Shown: positions 23,571 to 35,789 of the stretch, one piece after another
Layout of the letters: each line of letters starts with the position of its first letter
Numbering within the stretch: position 1 is the stretch's first letter
Assembly: GCF_047948215.1 (NCBI RefSeq)
Contig: NC_134464.1
Coordinates: forward strand, 34,533,020 to 34,597,019
Length of the DNA stretch: 64,000 nucleotides
From: Lycorma delicatula
Taxonomy: Eukaryota > Arthropoda > Insecta > Hemiptera > Fulgoridae
Direction: 5' to 3'
Program-made: the position numbers and the translations under genes
Notes under the pieces: model-generated
The model's input: only the letters and a program-made list of their open reading frames with translations
Databases searched by the model: none
Told to the model about the DNA's origin: nothing

Positions 23571-24092
23571 CTTGTTTCAATACCAATGTTGATGTTTCAC
23601 ATTAGTTTCTGTCTGAGTTGTAGTTGTTTTAAATTAAGGTGGATGAACTTGAAAATGTAATTTTTTAAGTTTTAAATGAAATATAAATGTAATCCCAATT
23701 TCTTATATACTCATACCAAGTCAAATAGTGTCATTGCCATTGTAATGAATACTTTTTAAGTAAATTTACTTTTATAACATATCATGCTACTTTTAAAATT
23801 TGTTCCTTTTTGTTTTAAAGGGAACTGTTTTTTTCTTACAAAAATTATTATAACAGTAATACGAGTATTGATATAATATTTAGTAATATTTTACCTCTGC
23901 ATTCATTATTCTATGAAGATTACTAAGTAGTGTACTTGTTTCATTGAGAGTATTGTTTATATCATCTTACTACTCCAACGTTTCCAGCTGACGATTTTTT
24001 AAATTACCTGACAATTTTTTACTTAGAATATGTTGTGAATTAAATATTGTAATTATTTTTTTTTTGTAAAATAATGTATTGCAAAATGAAAT
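23571..24092. other. AT-rich DNA, no gene seen
   Basis: No ORF, repeat or RNA gene could be supported here. Confidence 0.35.
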
Positions 24093-24114
24093 ATGGAAAA
24101 TAATTTTTTTTTTT

Positions 24115-25973
24115 GTCATCAGTCATTTGACTGGTTTGATGCAGCTCTCCAAGATTCCCTATCTAGTGCTAGTCGTTTCATTTCAGTATACCCTCTACAT
24201 CCTACATCACAAACAATTTGTTTTACATATTCCAAACGTGGCCTGGCTACACAATTTTTTCCTTCTACCTGTCCTTCCAATATTAAAGCGACTATTCCAG
24301 GATGCCTTAGTATGTGGCCTATAAGTCTGTCTCTTCTTTTAACTATATTTTTGCAAATGCTTCTTTCTTCATCTATTTGCCTCTTCATTTGTCACTTTAT
24401 CCACTCATTTGATTTTTAACATTCTCCTGTAGCACCACATTTCAAAAGCTTCTAATCTTTTCTTCTCAGATACTCCGATCGTCCAAGCTTCACTTCCATA
24501 TAAAGCGACACTCCAAACATATACTTTCAAAAATTTTTTCCTGACATTTAAATTAATTTTTGATGTAAACAAATTATATTTCTTACTGAAGGCTCGTTTC
24601 GCTTGTGCTATTCGGATTTTTATATCGCTCCTGCTTCATCCATCTTCCCAAATAACAAAATTGTTCTACCTCCATAATCTTTTCTCCTCCTATTTTCACA
24701 TTCAGTGGTCCATCTTTGTTATTTCTACTACATTTCATTACTTTTGTTTTGTTCTTGTTTATTTTCATGCGATAGTTCTTGCGTAGGACTTCATCCATGG
24801 TGTTCATTGTTTCTTCTAAATCCTTTTTACTCTCTGCTAGAATTACTATATCATCAGCAAATCGTAGCATCTTTATCTTTTCACCTTGTACTGTTACTCC
24901 GAATCTAAATTGTTCTTTACCATCATTAACTGCTAGTTCCAAGTAAAGATTAAAAAGTAACGGAGATAGGGAACATCCTTGTTGGACTCCCTTTCTTATT
25001 ACGGCTTCTTTCTTATGTTCTTCAATTATTACTGTTGCTGTTTGGTTCCTGTACATGTTGGCAATTGTTCTTCTATCTCTGTATTTGAACCCTAATTTTT
25101 TTAAAATGCTGAACATTTTATTCCAGTCTACGTTATCGAATGCCTTTTCTAGGTCTATGAACGCCAAGTATGTTGGTTTCTTTTTCTTTAATCTTCCTTC
25201 TACTATTAATTTGAGGCCTAAAATTGCTTCCCTTGTCCCTATACTTTTCCTGAAACCAAATTGGTCTTCTCCTAACACTTCTTCCACACTCCTCTCAATT
25301 CTTCGGTATAGAATTCTAGTTAAGATTTTTGATGCATGACTAGTTAAAATAATTGTTCTGTATTCTTCACATTTATCTGCCCCTGCTTTCTTTGGTATCA
25401 TGACTATAAACATTTTTTGAAGTCTGACGGAACTTCGCATTTTTCATAAATATTACATACCAATTTGTATAATCTATCAATCGCTTCCTCACCTGCACTG
25501 CGCAGTAATTCTACAGGTATTCCGTCTATTCCAGGAGCCTTTCTGCCATTTAAATCTTTTAATGCTCTCTTAAATTCAGATCTCAGTATTGTTTATCCCA
25601 TTTCATCCTCCTCAACTTCCTCTTCTTCCTCTATAACACCATTTTCTAATTCATTTCCTCCGTATAACTCTTCAATATATTCCAACCATCTATCGACTTT
25701 ACCTTTCGTATTATATATTGGTGTACCATCTTTGTTTAATACATTATTAGATTTTAATTTATGTACCCCAAAATATTCCTTAACTTTCCTGTATGCTCCG
25801 TCTATTTTACCAATGTTCATTTCTCTTTCCACTTCTGAACACTTTTCTTTAATCCACTCTTCTTTCGCCAGTTTGCCCTTCCTGTTTATAGCATTTCTTA
25901 ATTGGTGATAGTTCCTTTTACTTTCTTCATCACTAGCATTGTTATATTTTCTACGTTCATCCATCAGCTGCAA
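24115..25973 (-). pseudogene. LINE reverse transcriptase and C-terminal region
   Basis: The linker (25593-25973: MQLMDERRKYNNASDEESKR, DKDGTPIYNTK-like NKDGTPIYNTKGKVDRW) joins an RT that is open for 285 codons (24583-25440). Motifs in order: CEEYRTIILTSHASKILTRI, LGEDQFGFRKSIGTREAI, AFIDLEKAFDNVDWNKMF, IRKGVQQGCSLSPLLFNLYL, MLRFADDIVILAESKKDLEE and VEQFCYLGRWM. Both catalytic regions (DLEKAF and FADD) are intact. After further shifts the C-terminus reads RRDRLIGHILRHPGIVALIL and EMKRLALDRESWRAASNQSN, ending at about 24119. The best-preserved polymerase in the window, but not a complete ORF. Confidence 0.88.
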
Positions 25974-26126
25974 TATATCGTCTGAAACCCAAGGTTTTCT
26001 ACCAGTTCTCTTTATTCCGCCTAAGTTCGCTTCACCTGATTTAAGAATTTCCTTTTTAACATTCTCCCATTCTTCTTCTACATTTTCTACCTTATCTTTT
26101 TTACTCAGACCTCTTGCGATGTCCGC

Positions 26127-27056
26127 CTAAAAAATCTTCTTTACCTCTTCTTCCTCAAGCTTCTCTAAATTCCACAGATTCATCTGACACCTTTTCTTCA
26201 GGTTTTTAAACCCCAATCTACATTTCATTATCACCAAATTATGGTCGCTATCAATGTCTGCTCCAGGGTAAGTTTTGCAGTCAACGAGTTGATTTCTAAA
26301 TCTTTGCTTAACCATGATATAATTTATCTGATACCTTGCAGTATCGCCTGGCTTTTTCCAAGTGTATATTCTTCTATTATGATTTTTAAATTGTGTGTTG
26401 GCAATTACTAAATTATACTTCGTGCAAAACTCTATAAGTCGGTCCCCTCTTTCATTCCTTTTGCCCAGTCCGTATTCATCCACTATATTTCCTTCCTTGC
26501 CTTTTCCAATGCTTGCATTCCAATCTCCAACTATTATTAAATTTTCATCTCCTTTTACGTGTTTAATTGCTTCATCAATCTCTTCGTATACACGCTCTAT
26601 TCATCATCATCATGGGCGCTTGTAGGCATATAGACGTTAACAATCGTTATCGGTTTAGGTTTTGATTTTATCCCTATTACAATTATTTATTGCTATGCGT
26701 TCTGAAATACTCTACTCTCTTCCCTATCTTCTTGTTCATTATGAAACCTACTCCTGCTGCCCATTATTTGAAGCTGAGTTAATTATTCTAAAATCACCTG
26801 ACCAAAAGTCGCCTTCCTCTTCCCACCGAACCTCACTAATTCCTACTACATCCACATTTATCCTATCCATTTCCCTTTTTAAATTTTCTAGCCTACCAAC
26901 CTTTTTTAAACTTCTAACATTCCACGCTCCGACTCGTAGAATGTTATTTTTTAATTTTCTGGTGACCCCTTCCTTAGTAGTCCCCATCCGGAGATCTGAA
27001 CGGGGGACTAGTTTACCTCCGGAATATTTTACCAAGGAAGACGATATATGAATCAA
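26127..27056 (-). pseudogene. LINE endonuclease domain (APE type), damaged
   Basis: The N-terminal block ILRVGAWNVRSLKKVGRLEN and VDVVGISEVRWEEEGDF carries the catalytic N (AWNVR) and E (SEVRW). A frame change near 26748 leads through ITIVNVYMPTSAHDDD-like text. The C-terminal block is GKRNERGDRLIEFCTKYNLV, ANTQFKNHNRRIYTWKKPGD, YQINYIMVKQRF and DIDSDHNLVIMKC. The usual YxIDYI Asp is Asn here (YQINYI), while SDH is kept. A gap near 26590 has lost the GDWN-type motif from frame. Confidence 0.8.
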
Positions 27057-27384
27057 TATGAAGGCGCATCATTGCTATATGAAAATGCAGAGAGCCACAT
27101 TTTCTTGGAAAAAAGCAGCTGTAGTTTTCCATTGCTTTCAGCTGCGCAGTACTCAGAAGATTGAGTGATGTTGATATGGCCGTTTAAGTGATTCTCACTC
27201 ACGCCCCTAACAACTACTGAAAGAGCTGCTGCCCTCTTTCAGGAATCATTTCTTAGTCTGGTTCTCAACAGATACCTCTCCGATATGGTTGCACCTTCGG
27301 TCCAGCTACTCTGTATCACTGAGCACTCAAGCCCCCTCACCAATGGCAAGGGTCTCATGATTCACAGAGGAGGATGGAAAATAA

Positions 27385-27862
27385 AGTGGTTATTATTTTT
27401 TAGTATTAACTATATGGTTTTGCAGAACAAATAGAGCTCAGAAAAGGATGACATACCATGTTTCCTATAATTCTAAATAAATTGTTTGTTTCTGATTAAA
27501 CAAGTGTTTTTAATAAACTATGTTATAAACACCTTATATAATAAACACCTAACTGTTGGTTAAATTTTATTATAACTCAAACTTAATTGGCTTCTTTTGT
27601 AACTCAGACTAATAATATTATCTTTATCAAGAAAACTGTCTTGTTTATAATTAATTATTATGATTCCAAGAATACTGTTATTTAAGTAACATAGATAATG
27701 AAATGTAGTTAGTTTAGTAATTTTTATGTATTTTCATTTTAAAAATTACATGCTTTTTTTATCATCAGGTTATTTGGATGAAAGTATTCATAATTTATAA
27801 ATATTTATTCATTATAAAAGTTAATATAAGCATTTCATTTTTATATATTTTTTTCTTTTCAG
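27385..27862. other. AT-rich DNA upstream of the first visible gene B exon
   Basis: No earlier coding exon of gene B is recognisable here; the sequence is compatible with intron. Confidence 0.35.
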
Positions 27863-27948
27863 ACATATTAGCATTGCTTACTGTTTCTTGTTTAGTCTAC
27901 GCATTTGGTACGATTGTAATTGTGTTGCTTTTAGCTGGAGTATATTGT
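27863..27948 (+). CDS. Gene B internal exon: transmembrane helix
   Basis: TTTTTTCTTTTCAG precedes an 86-nt exon with a GTAAGG donor. After completing a split codon (phase 1 entry, giving Asp if the preceding base is G) it reads ILALLTVSCLVYAFGTIVIV then LLLAGVYC: one hydrophobic helix. It ends in phase 0, which fits the next exon at 32930. In the related insect four-TM proteins an exon of this type precedes the 'RPxYLLPW' exon. No counterpart for gene A is visible inside the window. Confidence 0.65.
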
Positions 27949-28004
27949 GTAAGGATTAACCATTTCATATTTAAAGCATATTTTTTGAAAATTTTAAAAT
28001 CAGA

Positions 28005-28330
28005 TGTTTGATTGGTTTGATGCACTTCTTTCTACTTTGTACTCTGCCCCCAATATTATATCATCGATATATATAATTATGTCAATAATATTATTCAATA
28101 ATCAATTTTTAATCCACTAAATATACATACCCATTTCATATATTCTAACCCTGGATGCCTTAATGGCCCACCAACCTTGCCTTCTTTATTAGTTTTTACT
28201 ACATCTTTTACAGTTTCTTTGTAAATCCTCATCTTTGTGTCCTTTATATCATCTCTTCCTTATAAATTCTTTTGTAATATCATACTTTTAAAGCCTTTAT
28301 TCATTGCATTTCTGATTTTAATTTTCATAA
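28005..28330 (-). repeat. Possible diverged LINE 3' end related to the element at 24104
   Basis: The plus-strand phrase GTTTGATTGGTTTGATGCACTTCT resembles CATTTGACTGGTTTGATGCAGCTCT at the 3' end of the 24104-27373 LINE. TGGATGCCTTAATGGCC resembles AGGATGCCTTAGTATGTGGCC at the matching distance. Similarity is patchy and no ORF remains. Confidence 0.35.
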
Positions 28331-30309
28331 GATCATTGTTTTGGTTTGTATCAAATAATTTGTACCATTACTTATAAATTATGTTTTTTTAATCTAAATA
28401 ACAATGATCTGTAATTACTGGTTACTCTGTCTTCTTTTATTTTATAAGTTAACTCATTCAGGTTTATTCAAATTTAATTTAATTGAAATTTCACTACGTT
28501 GTTTTATACTGTTGTTTATAGTTGTACTTCTCTTTCTCCAATGAATCCACACCTTTTATTGATTCCTTTAACTCGTTAGTTTTCTTAAACAAAATAATTT
28601 TAATGTATTTTTTTTGTCTGCCTCATTCAATCCTCAAAAGAGCACATAGTCTTAAGGCTACTATTATTTTATGTCATCCTTTTCCTGGAACTGAATTGAT
28701 CCTTATGACCTTTCATGCTATTCTATAAATTAATGTAGTAATTTGGAAAAATTACATTTTAAAACTTAAAGTGTAGTATTTCTAGAATTTATCTCTACTT
28801 AAAGGAATTGTGAAATTCCATTTTTTTTTATTTTATCTTTTACAGTGGTATATTGTTCAATAAGTAAAAATAATCTTCTCTACTATATCTATTAAACTGA
28901 TAAATTCGATTATAACAACTTCTAGTATAACTATTAAAAGTTACTTTTGTTATTACTGACTAAGCAAAGCAAGAATTAAGTATGGTTCTGTTTGAAATTT
29001 TACCTATGTATTTGTGAAGTAGTTACAATCAAATGTGTTTTCCATATTTTATGCAATTCTGTGAGAAGATTTCTCGCTATTAGATGGAACAATATACTTA
29101 TTTATTGAATTAAGAGGCAGTAAATTGTGATAAGATTCAACATTTTTTCCATTAGAAAACTAGAAATTAAAACTTACTATTTTTAATATGGTGTCAGACT
29201 GGGCTCATAATAGCACAACAGCAAAAAATTAATTTGATAACTAATTTTAAAACAAAAATATAAAAAGAAAGTAATATAATTGTAGTATAACACAATAAAA
29301 ATGTGTAAATGAACGCCAGTTAGTAATAATAATGATAATGATAGAAGAACGACATACAAAGTGACTTAATTGAAGATGAAATGGTATAAAGTATAAGATA
29401 ACTATTATGAACTTTAGATATTACAAAAATATTACCAGTTAATATATCAATGAACACCACTGGTTGTAATGAAATTTCAATTGTCTACAGCTCTGTAAAA
29501 ATAGGAATTGCTTCTATGGGTTTTTAAGAACTGCATCTTGGAGTGTTTAAGATGATAGCCTCAAAAGTGTTTATTGTTAGATTGAAAGTGATTTGACATT
29601 TGTAGGTATCTGTAATATCTTTAGAATCAAGAAGAATTCAATAAGATCCCCTCATTGATTTCTTTGCTCTAAAAATAGCAGTTAAAAAATATTCAGTCTT
29701 ATCATCATAGCAAATATTTTTTAGTTAGTGTGTAATTTTATAGCTTTTCACTTTACATTTATTATTAAAATTGTATCCTATCTTATGCAAGGACACTAGA
29801 TTTAGTGTGCAGATGACAGAATTGTTCTAGTATTTTATTGGTAGATCTTTCTGAGTAGGTTGGATAGATATTTGAAAGATTTTGTAATTGGATAAAAACA
29901 TTTGTTGGTTTTATTTGTGATGATTCTGATCTTATTACTCTATATATAGTCATATGATTTAAAAATTAAACTAATTATCAATAACATAATATTTTTCTGG
30001 CGTAAGCTAAAATTAATGTGTAAATGTAAAAAAATGAAAAATCTATTAGAATAAAAAATATCACTGAAGATGGGCTTAGGCCTGAAAACCTTTTGATGAA
30101 AATAAAAAAAAACGTATAGGTAAGAGTGTTTTCTAATTCTGTATTTTGTGGAGGCCGAAAAAATATTATATTGTATATATATTTATGTAACCTATGACAC
30201 TCTCGCTAATGTAAGGATAAAAACATGCGTTCATACATTTAAATCAGTTCAGTCATTGAGTGGCTATGAAGGCATAAACATAATACATAAACCCTAAATA
30301 CATTACACT
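28331..30309. other. Gene B intron; block shared with 1.9-2.6 kb
   Basis: About 29335-30003 matches 1885-2580 in the same orientation. The rest is AT-rich with no gene. Confidence 0.55.
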
Positions 30310-31970
30310 CCTTTTTGGTCAGTTGTGTAATAAAATGGGTAGTGAAAGTGATGACAATTCTAATAATGTGAATTCTTTAAAGAAACAAAGTAGAAAAAAA
30401 TATCTTATGGAAGACTTGAAAATGTTAAAAATACATTTAATTAACACAGCTACAGTACTAGTGATCCATGCAACTGCAATGGGAAATGTTTTCAGCATGT
30501 AAGTGATAAGCAAAAACTTCAATTATAAAAAATATTAATTCTTTATCAGACAGAAATGTTCAAAATCATTATCTTGGTGGCTTAATTTCAAACCAGGCGC
30601 TCAAGCAAAGAAGGCATCAGGAAAATGAAACTGAGGTTAACCTTACAGGGCATTCATATATTTATAAAACAAGAGTTACAAATGACAAAGGTGTAACTGA
30701 GGAATTAATGATACATTATTTTTCATAATGCTTTTTTATCATATTTTGCCATAACCAATCGCTTCACCATGTCTTTAAAAAACATTTAAGTGATTTTGGC
30801 TGTATTCAGAATGCAAAGCCTGGTCAATATGATAACAGACCTAACAAACTTTCTGAAGATGTTATAAGTCTTGTTAAAGAATATATTTCGTCTTTCCGAG
30901 GCCATAGTTCACATTATAGCATTAAGAAATCATGTTGTATTTATTTACCTGAAGAGTTAAGTGTTAGTAAAATGTTTGAAGTTAAGCATTCTTAGTTAAG
31001 GTTTCATTGGGATCTTAAAAAAATATTTGTCATTAATTTCAACATTTCATTTGGCTACCGAAGGAGTGGCACGTGATTGAAATGTGACTTACACATGAAA
31101 TTATGCAGCTATTAAAGAATTGTAAGTGTTATGTAAAACCCCTGATTTTAGTAGGGAAGTAAAAACAGTGATCATAAATTGGAGAATTTAAAAACACAGC
31201 ATAAATTACATAACTGAAAGGCAAGGCATCTTTTTTTACTCAAAGAAAAGGTCTGCCAAAAACCATTCAAAGTCAAAAAATGTTGCAGCAATCGCTATGA
31301 ATTTTTGTAAAAACTTACCCACATCTAATATAACCACAAATGACATACATATATTATAAACGTCATTTATCTTTTTGTAGTGATAATATTCATGTTTGTT
31401 CCAATAATAAAAAATATTATTACTCTTATTCACAAACAATCTGCAACAAAGGATTGGCTGAAGTTTTATTGTTCTTGTTTCATTTCATAATCCTTTTTTT
31501 GCCTACTTCAGTTAACCAGCTTGAAATATTTTTAGATTCTTGTCATGGGCAAAATAAAAATTATACTTTTATAAGATTTATTCATTTTGTAGTACATACA
31601 CTCAAAAGATTTGATAAAATTTTAGTTTACTTCTCTGAAATAGGGGACTCGGTTACATGAAGTGCGACAAAGACTTTGGACTAATAATCAGAAGCTAAGA
31701 ATTGAAGTACCCGATGAGTAGGTGGAAGTTATTAGAAATTGTAGGATTGAACCAGATCTATTCATTGTTTATAATGTGAGTCATTTTACTCAATTGGACC
31801 GATTTTCTATCACGATATTATATTAAATAAAAAAGCTATTGCTTCCAATAAAATCTATTTGGGAAATCGAAATAACAGCTCATCCTCGGACAGTGAATAC
31901 AAGGAAATCATATCATGGTCATTATCAAAGTTTTATAATTTTTACAAAAAAATAAATAAATAACAGATTG
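30310..31970 (+). pseudogene. Transposase-like pseudogene of an uncharacterised multicopy arthropod family
   Basis: Through many frame changes the plus strand encodes a recognisable protein. In order: CNCNGKCFQHVSDKQK; NRNVQNHYLGGLISNQ-like text; YISSFRGHSSHYSIKK with SCCIYLPEELSVSKMFEVKH; a KCDL-type cysteine patch; YYKRHL; IFLDSCHGQNKNYTFIRFIH then FVVHTLKRFDKILVYF; GDSVT; INQKLRIEVPDEWVEVIRNC-like text (one stop inside); and ESFYSIGPIF-type tail. The blocks 'CNCxxKCF', 'SSFxRxxSHYS', 'YLxxxLSVxKMFxxY' and 'SDxCxGQNKN' define a family repeated across arthropod genomes and usually left uncharacterised. The Asp/His layout suggests a DDE-type enzyme, but that is inference. It sits in a gene B intron. 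Confidence 0.6.
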
Positions 31971-32504
31971 CTGATATCAAATGATGAACCTAAAAGAGTT
32001 TATGACAAATTGAATCTATTTTTATGAATCTAATAATTTTATGACCCGTTTCAGAAATTAAGTTTAAGAATTTACAAAGTTTACTACAGTTCTTATCATC
32101 ACAATCAAAAGAGTGTGATGAAGATTTATCAGTTTTGACTAATCTATTAATTGTGCACAGTTTGAGTTACTATGTTTTTTCAGAATCCTTAGTTTAATTC
32201 TCCACTTTATCAAAATGTGAATAATGGATAAGTAAATTTCTTAATATGGAAACTAGGTTTTTTGTATTTTACAATTTTTTTTGTTTTATAAAAATTGTCA
32301 ATAACGAGTAGTTAATAATTTTTTGAGATTTAAACCATTTTAAATATAGCAAATAGTAAATTTTAATGTTGTTATGCATGTAAAAGCGTTCTTTTCTCAT
32401 GATAATTGTTGACTGTTTAAATAATAATTACTATGCATTAAATAATATCAATATTAATTTTATTAAAGGTCTATATATTTTATAAAAATAAAAAAAAATT
32501 TGCT

Positions 32505-32625
32505 CTTAAATGAATTTTGCCTTGATTTCTTGGTTATACCAACACTTCCAACTTTCATCACCAGTTATTATGATCTTTGTCTTCGGGAAGATGGGAACTA
32601 CGTAGATTATTGGCTGACGCATTAG
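32505..32625 (-). pseudogene. Short mariner transposase fragment
   Basis: On the minus strand FPKTKIIITGDESWKCWYNQ is followed by EIKAKFI. GDESW with the following Y and 'E.K' is the first catalytic block of mariner transposases (xTGDExWxxxYxPExK). Only about 40 codons remain. Confidence 0.6.
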
Positions 32626-32929
32626 GATTTGTGATTATTAATTCTATTCTTTTAATTCAAACAATGTGCAAAAACTGTGTTTTGATACCAGCTACCTACG
32701 CAGATATTTTTTGAAAAGATCTCTTACTCAAAGAAAATATGTAGTTTGAAATTCCTAAAGTTGTTAAATCTTGATCATACTGAAATTTTGTATATAAATT
32801 TACTTTACCAGTTTACATTTTTTATTTGCTCACGTTCAATAATTTGTGTTACATAAATTACATTAAGTAATTTTTGTTATGTATAATTTTATTTTTATGA
32901 TAATTACATTTATTGTGTTATTATTTCAG

Positions 32930-33047
32930 AAAAATCTGACTTTAATACTTTCATGGCTTGTAATCAGTGCTATTAGTATTATCAAAGTAACAAATTGGAT
33001 AATTTCAAAAAAGTTTTACTGGATTTTGTTCCGTATAATTCTTTTTG
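32930..33047 (+). CDS. Gene B internal exon: transmembrane segment, paralogue of 5667-5796
   Basis: A TTATTTCAG acceptor, a 118-nt open exon and a GTTAGT donor. It reads KNLTLILSWLVISAISIIKV then TNWIISKKFYWILFRIILF, so one to two hydrophobic helices. It enters in phase 0 (fits the exon ending at 27948) and leaves in phase 1 (fits 36698). Compared with gene A it is four codons shorter, Pro-Trp (LLPW) is Ser-Trp (LSW), and the acidic DVVSEE stretch is replaced by basic ISKKFY. Intron sequence on both sides aligns with gene A. Confidence 0.68.
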
Positions 33048-34630
33048 GTTAGTGGCATTTTAATAAAATAAATTATAATGAACTCATTTATATGATGCAT
33101 CATTTCATGTGTTTCTATTTTTAATAGAAACTTCCTACAGTGAAACTTGAAAAATTGAAAATTACATCAAAACTTAAAATTTTTTAAAAATTCAAAGAGA
33201 TAGGCAAGTTCGTAATTAAAATTCAAATTTATTATTGAAGTAGTTCCTGATTTATGATGAGATTCAAATAATCTTAATTAAGGATATATATTAAAATAAA
33301 TTTTTGATGTCCGATTCAGATAAAATTATTACATATTGTTCTTGATTCTATTTATATTTATATTCTATTCTATTCTATTCTATTATATTATATTATATTT
33401 TATATTTATTGTGTTTACTCATTTTCCAGAATTATAAAAGAAAAAAACCTTTTTTTTCTTTAGAACAGTCAAAATATCCATTACTTACTTCAAAATGTAT
33501 TTTTCACTAAATTCACTTAATCACTTGTTCCTGGTAATCTACTACATTGTGCATTTGACTTGTGTTCTTGAGAAAATAATTTTTACACATTTACTCATAA
33601 GGCTAAAGAGTTTTGGGTATCTCACTATTTTTTTCTTTTTTCTTACTCTATTGCTGAACCCAATTTTCAAACTGCTGTATGTTAAAAATAGTGATTTATT
33701 GTATCTTTTAGTTTAAACACCACAAAAAGAACAAAAAAGAAAACATTTATGTATCTTGCAAGCTCATTTTACTTGTTTCAGTATGTTTCTGTTGCCATGT
33801 TCAGGCCTGATATATCCATGCATATGTGAAATATTCTTTATATGTTAATTTATTTGCACCTTTAATAAATTTCAAACAATTAAATTATTTTTTTGCCATA
33901 GTGGTATCCAAGATCTATAATTTTGGTTTTTTGTACATACTCATTGTCACTTATCATACTATTTGGTGGTGTTTGATCTTATTAAAGGTGTTTGATCTCA
34001 TAAAGGAATTAAAAAACTGTTTTTCTAAAAAACTAAAAAAAGCTGTTTTTTCTATTTGGATTTTAAGGTACAACATATACTTTAAGGTACCACAGGTCCA
34101 AAATTTTACTCAAAGAATACAATAACTTTTTTACATAATTCTTTACTAGCACATATTTATCTACTTTAATGTTCCAGGGTGAAACCTTCTGAAACCAGAG
34201 GCTGGCTTTTTTTAATGATCATTATTTTAAAATTCAATGACAGAGTTACTTCTATTAAAAAAAAATGTCATTTTATAAACAGGTAGGTAATTTATTAGAA
34301 ATGGCAGTAGAAGCAAACTAAGGCTCTTTCTTGTACACCAAAGTAGTTTGCTTGGTTATACAAAACCAGTTCCATAGAGGTTTCATAGAGGGAGATTAAT
34401 TATTTTTAAGGCATAAGTGTCCATTTAAAAAAAATAATTTAGCATGATTTATATTTATTCAGCACTAAACAAATGATCTAATATCCATTTTCATGTCTTG
34501 AAAGATCATTCTGACTTCTTGAGGTGTTCCTAAACAATGACATTACATTTCAAATCTGTGTATATGATATTATTCCTGAAATATAACAGTATGTAAATGA
34601 TGGTATGAAATATAACAGTATGTAAGAGGT
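33048..34630. other. Gene B intron, AT-rich
   Basis: A TATTC pentanucleotide microsatellite (about 33361-33384, grading into TATAT) is present. ORFs such as 33495-33716 are chance hydrophobic frames from A/T-rich DNA. No gene or RNA is supported. Confidence 0.35.
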
Positions 34631-34984
34631 CCCAGAGCTGTAACACCAGCAGTTTTTAAGATATCCAACTTAGAAACAAAATTTTATGTTGAAAAACAAG
34701 TTTTTTAGGTTTGCAATACAATAGCTTAGTTAAGTGACTAATAAATGGGAAAGATTTAGTAACAAAACTTGTAGAGAATTTAATTCTGAGAAAATTAATG
34801 TAAATACAGCCAGCCAATAAAAAGTAAATAAAAACTTGTAAAAATCAGTTTTTTATTGAAGCAAAACAGGCAAAAAATAAATAAAAAATCGTATTATTCT
34901 GTACCTAATAATTATTATTCTTAATATAATAAAACAAAATAATAAAATACATGAAACAATAAATGGTAACAGAATAACAAACAC

Positions 34985-35765
34985 CAGTTACAGTAATTGT
35001 TTGAAATTCCCTTTTTCCCAATGTACACAGTACTCTGTCAGATGTAAAATATTTCCGGTGGCTTTCCGTATCACCACAGGATCGTTTCGTATAAAATCAA
35101 CAGAATTTTGTATTGTAATGAGTAACTCTTCTTTAGAATTAACTTTTTGTTGGTATACTATCACTTTCATATGGTCCCAAATGAAGTAATCTGGTGGCGT
35201 TAAGTCATGTGATCATGGTGACCTATGGGTTGGTCCACCACATCCAATCTAGTTTAAGAAATTAGCATTTAACTGATTTTTAGTTACTAAAGAATAGTGT
35301 GGCATTGCACCATAGTACTGTAAAATCATTTGCAACCTAGTTTATAAAGGTACAAACTCCAAAAGAGCCAGCAAATTATTTTTTAAAAAATGAACCTATG
35401 CATTTCCTGTAAGGTTTTCATTGAAAACAAATGGTCCCAGAATTTTGTCATAAATAATGCCACACCAAACATTAATGTAAAATCTATGTTGGAATCTAGT
35501 TTCTACAGAACCATGTGAATTGTCTTCGCTCCAAAAATGACTATTTTTAGAAATGAAGACTGTATATTGTAAAAGGGGCTTCATCAGTAAATAAAATTGA
35601 ATTTACCTTTTCAGTGTTGTCTAGAAGCCAATAACAGAAGTTTAACTTATGGAGGGTAATCTGTTGGCCGCAAATATTTAACCTTCTGCAGGTGGAAAGT
35701 AAAAAGATTTTATTTCCGTCTGATACGCCACACTTTGTTTTTTGACAAACTAATGTGATATGAAA
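34985..35765 (-). pseudogene. Tc1/mariner-superfamily transposase, C-terminal two thirds
   Basis: On the minus strand: ILFTDEAPFT-like text, NSHFWSEDNSHGSVETRFQH, RFYINVWCGIIYDKILGPFV and FNENLTGNA (35396-35584). After frame changes come FQHDGAxPYYS, FLNWIGCGGPTHRSP, DLTPPDYFIWDHMKVIVYQQ and KVNSKEELLITIQNSVDFIR (34988-35250). These are the DEA, HDGA and LTPxDxFxWG blocks of a DDE transposase very common in arthropods. All three acidic positions can still be read, but stops and shifts between blocks inactivate it. The 34640-34985 flank (CCAGAGCTGTAACACCAGCA onward) is likely the element's untranslated end. It lies in the last gene B intron. Confidence 0.8.
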
Positions 35766-35789
35766 TTATTATTTTTTATTATATGATTA

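Larger units (their letters stand above)
24104..27373 (-). mobile_element. Nearly full-length APE-type LINE with target-site duplication
   Basis: The element is about 3.27 kb on the minus strand. Its 5' leader is 27057-27373, then endonuclease, linker, reverse transcriptase and C-terminal region, ending in poly(A) (the T run at 24104-24114). A perfect 11-bp repeat ATGGAAAATAA flanks it (24093-24103 and 27374-27384). Clade: the endonuclease-RT lineage common in hemipterans (CR1/RTE-like sequences such as 'YRTIxLxSHxxKIL'); I do not assign it further. It lies upstream of the first recognised exon of gene B. Several frameshifts interrupt it, but a 285-codon RT stretch is still open. Confidence 0.9.
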
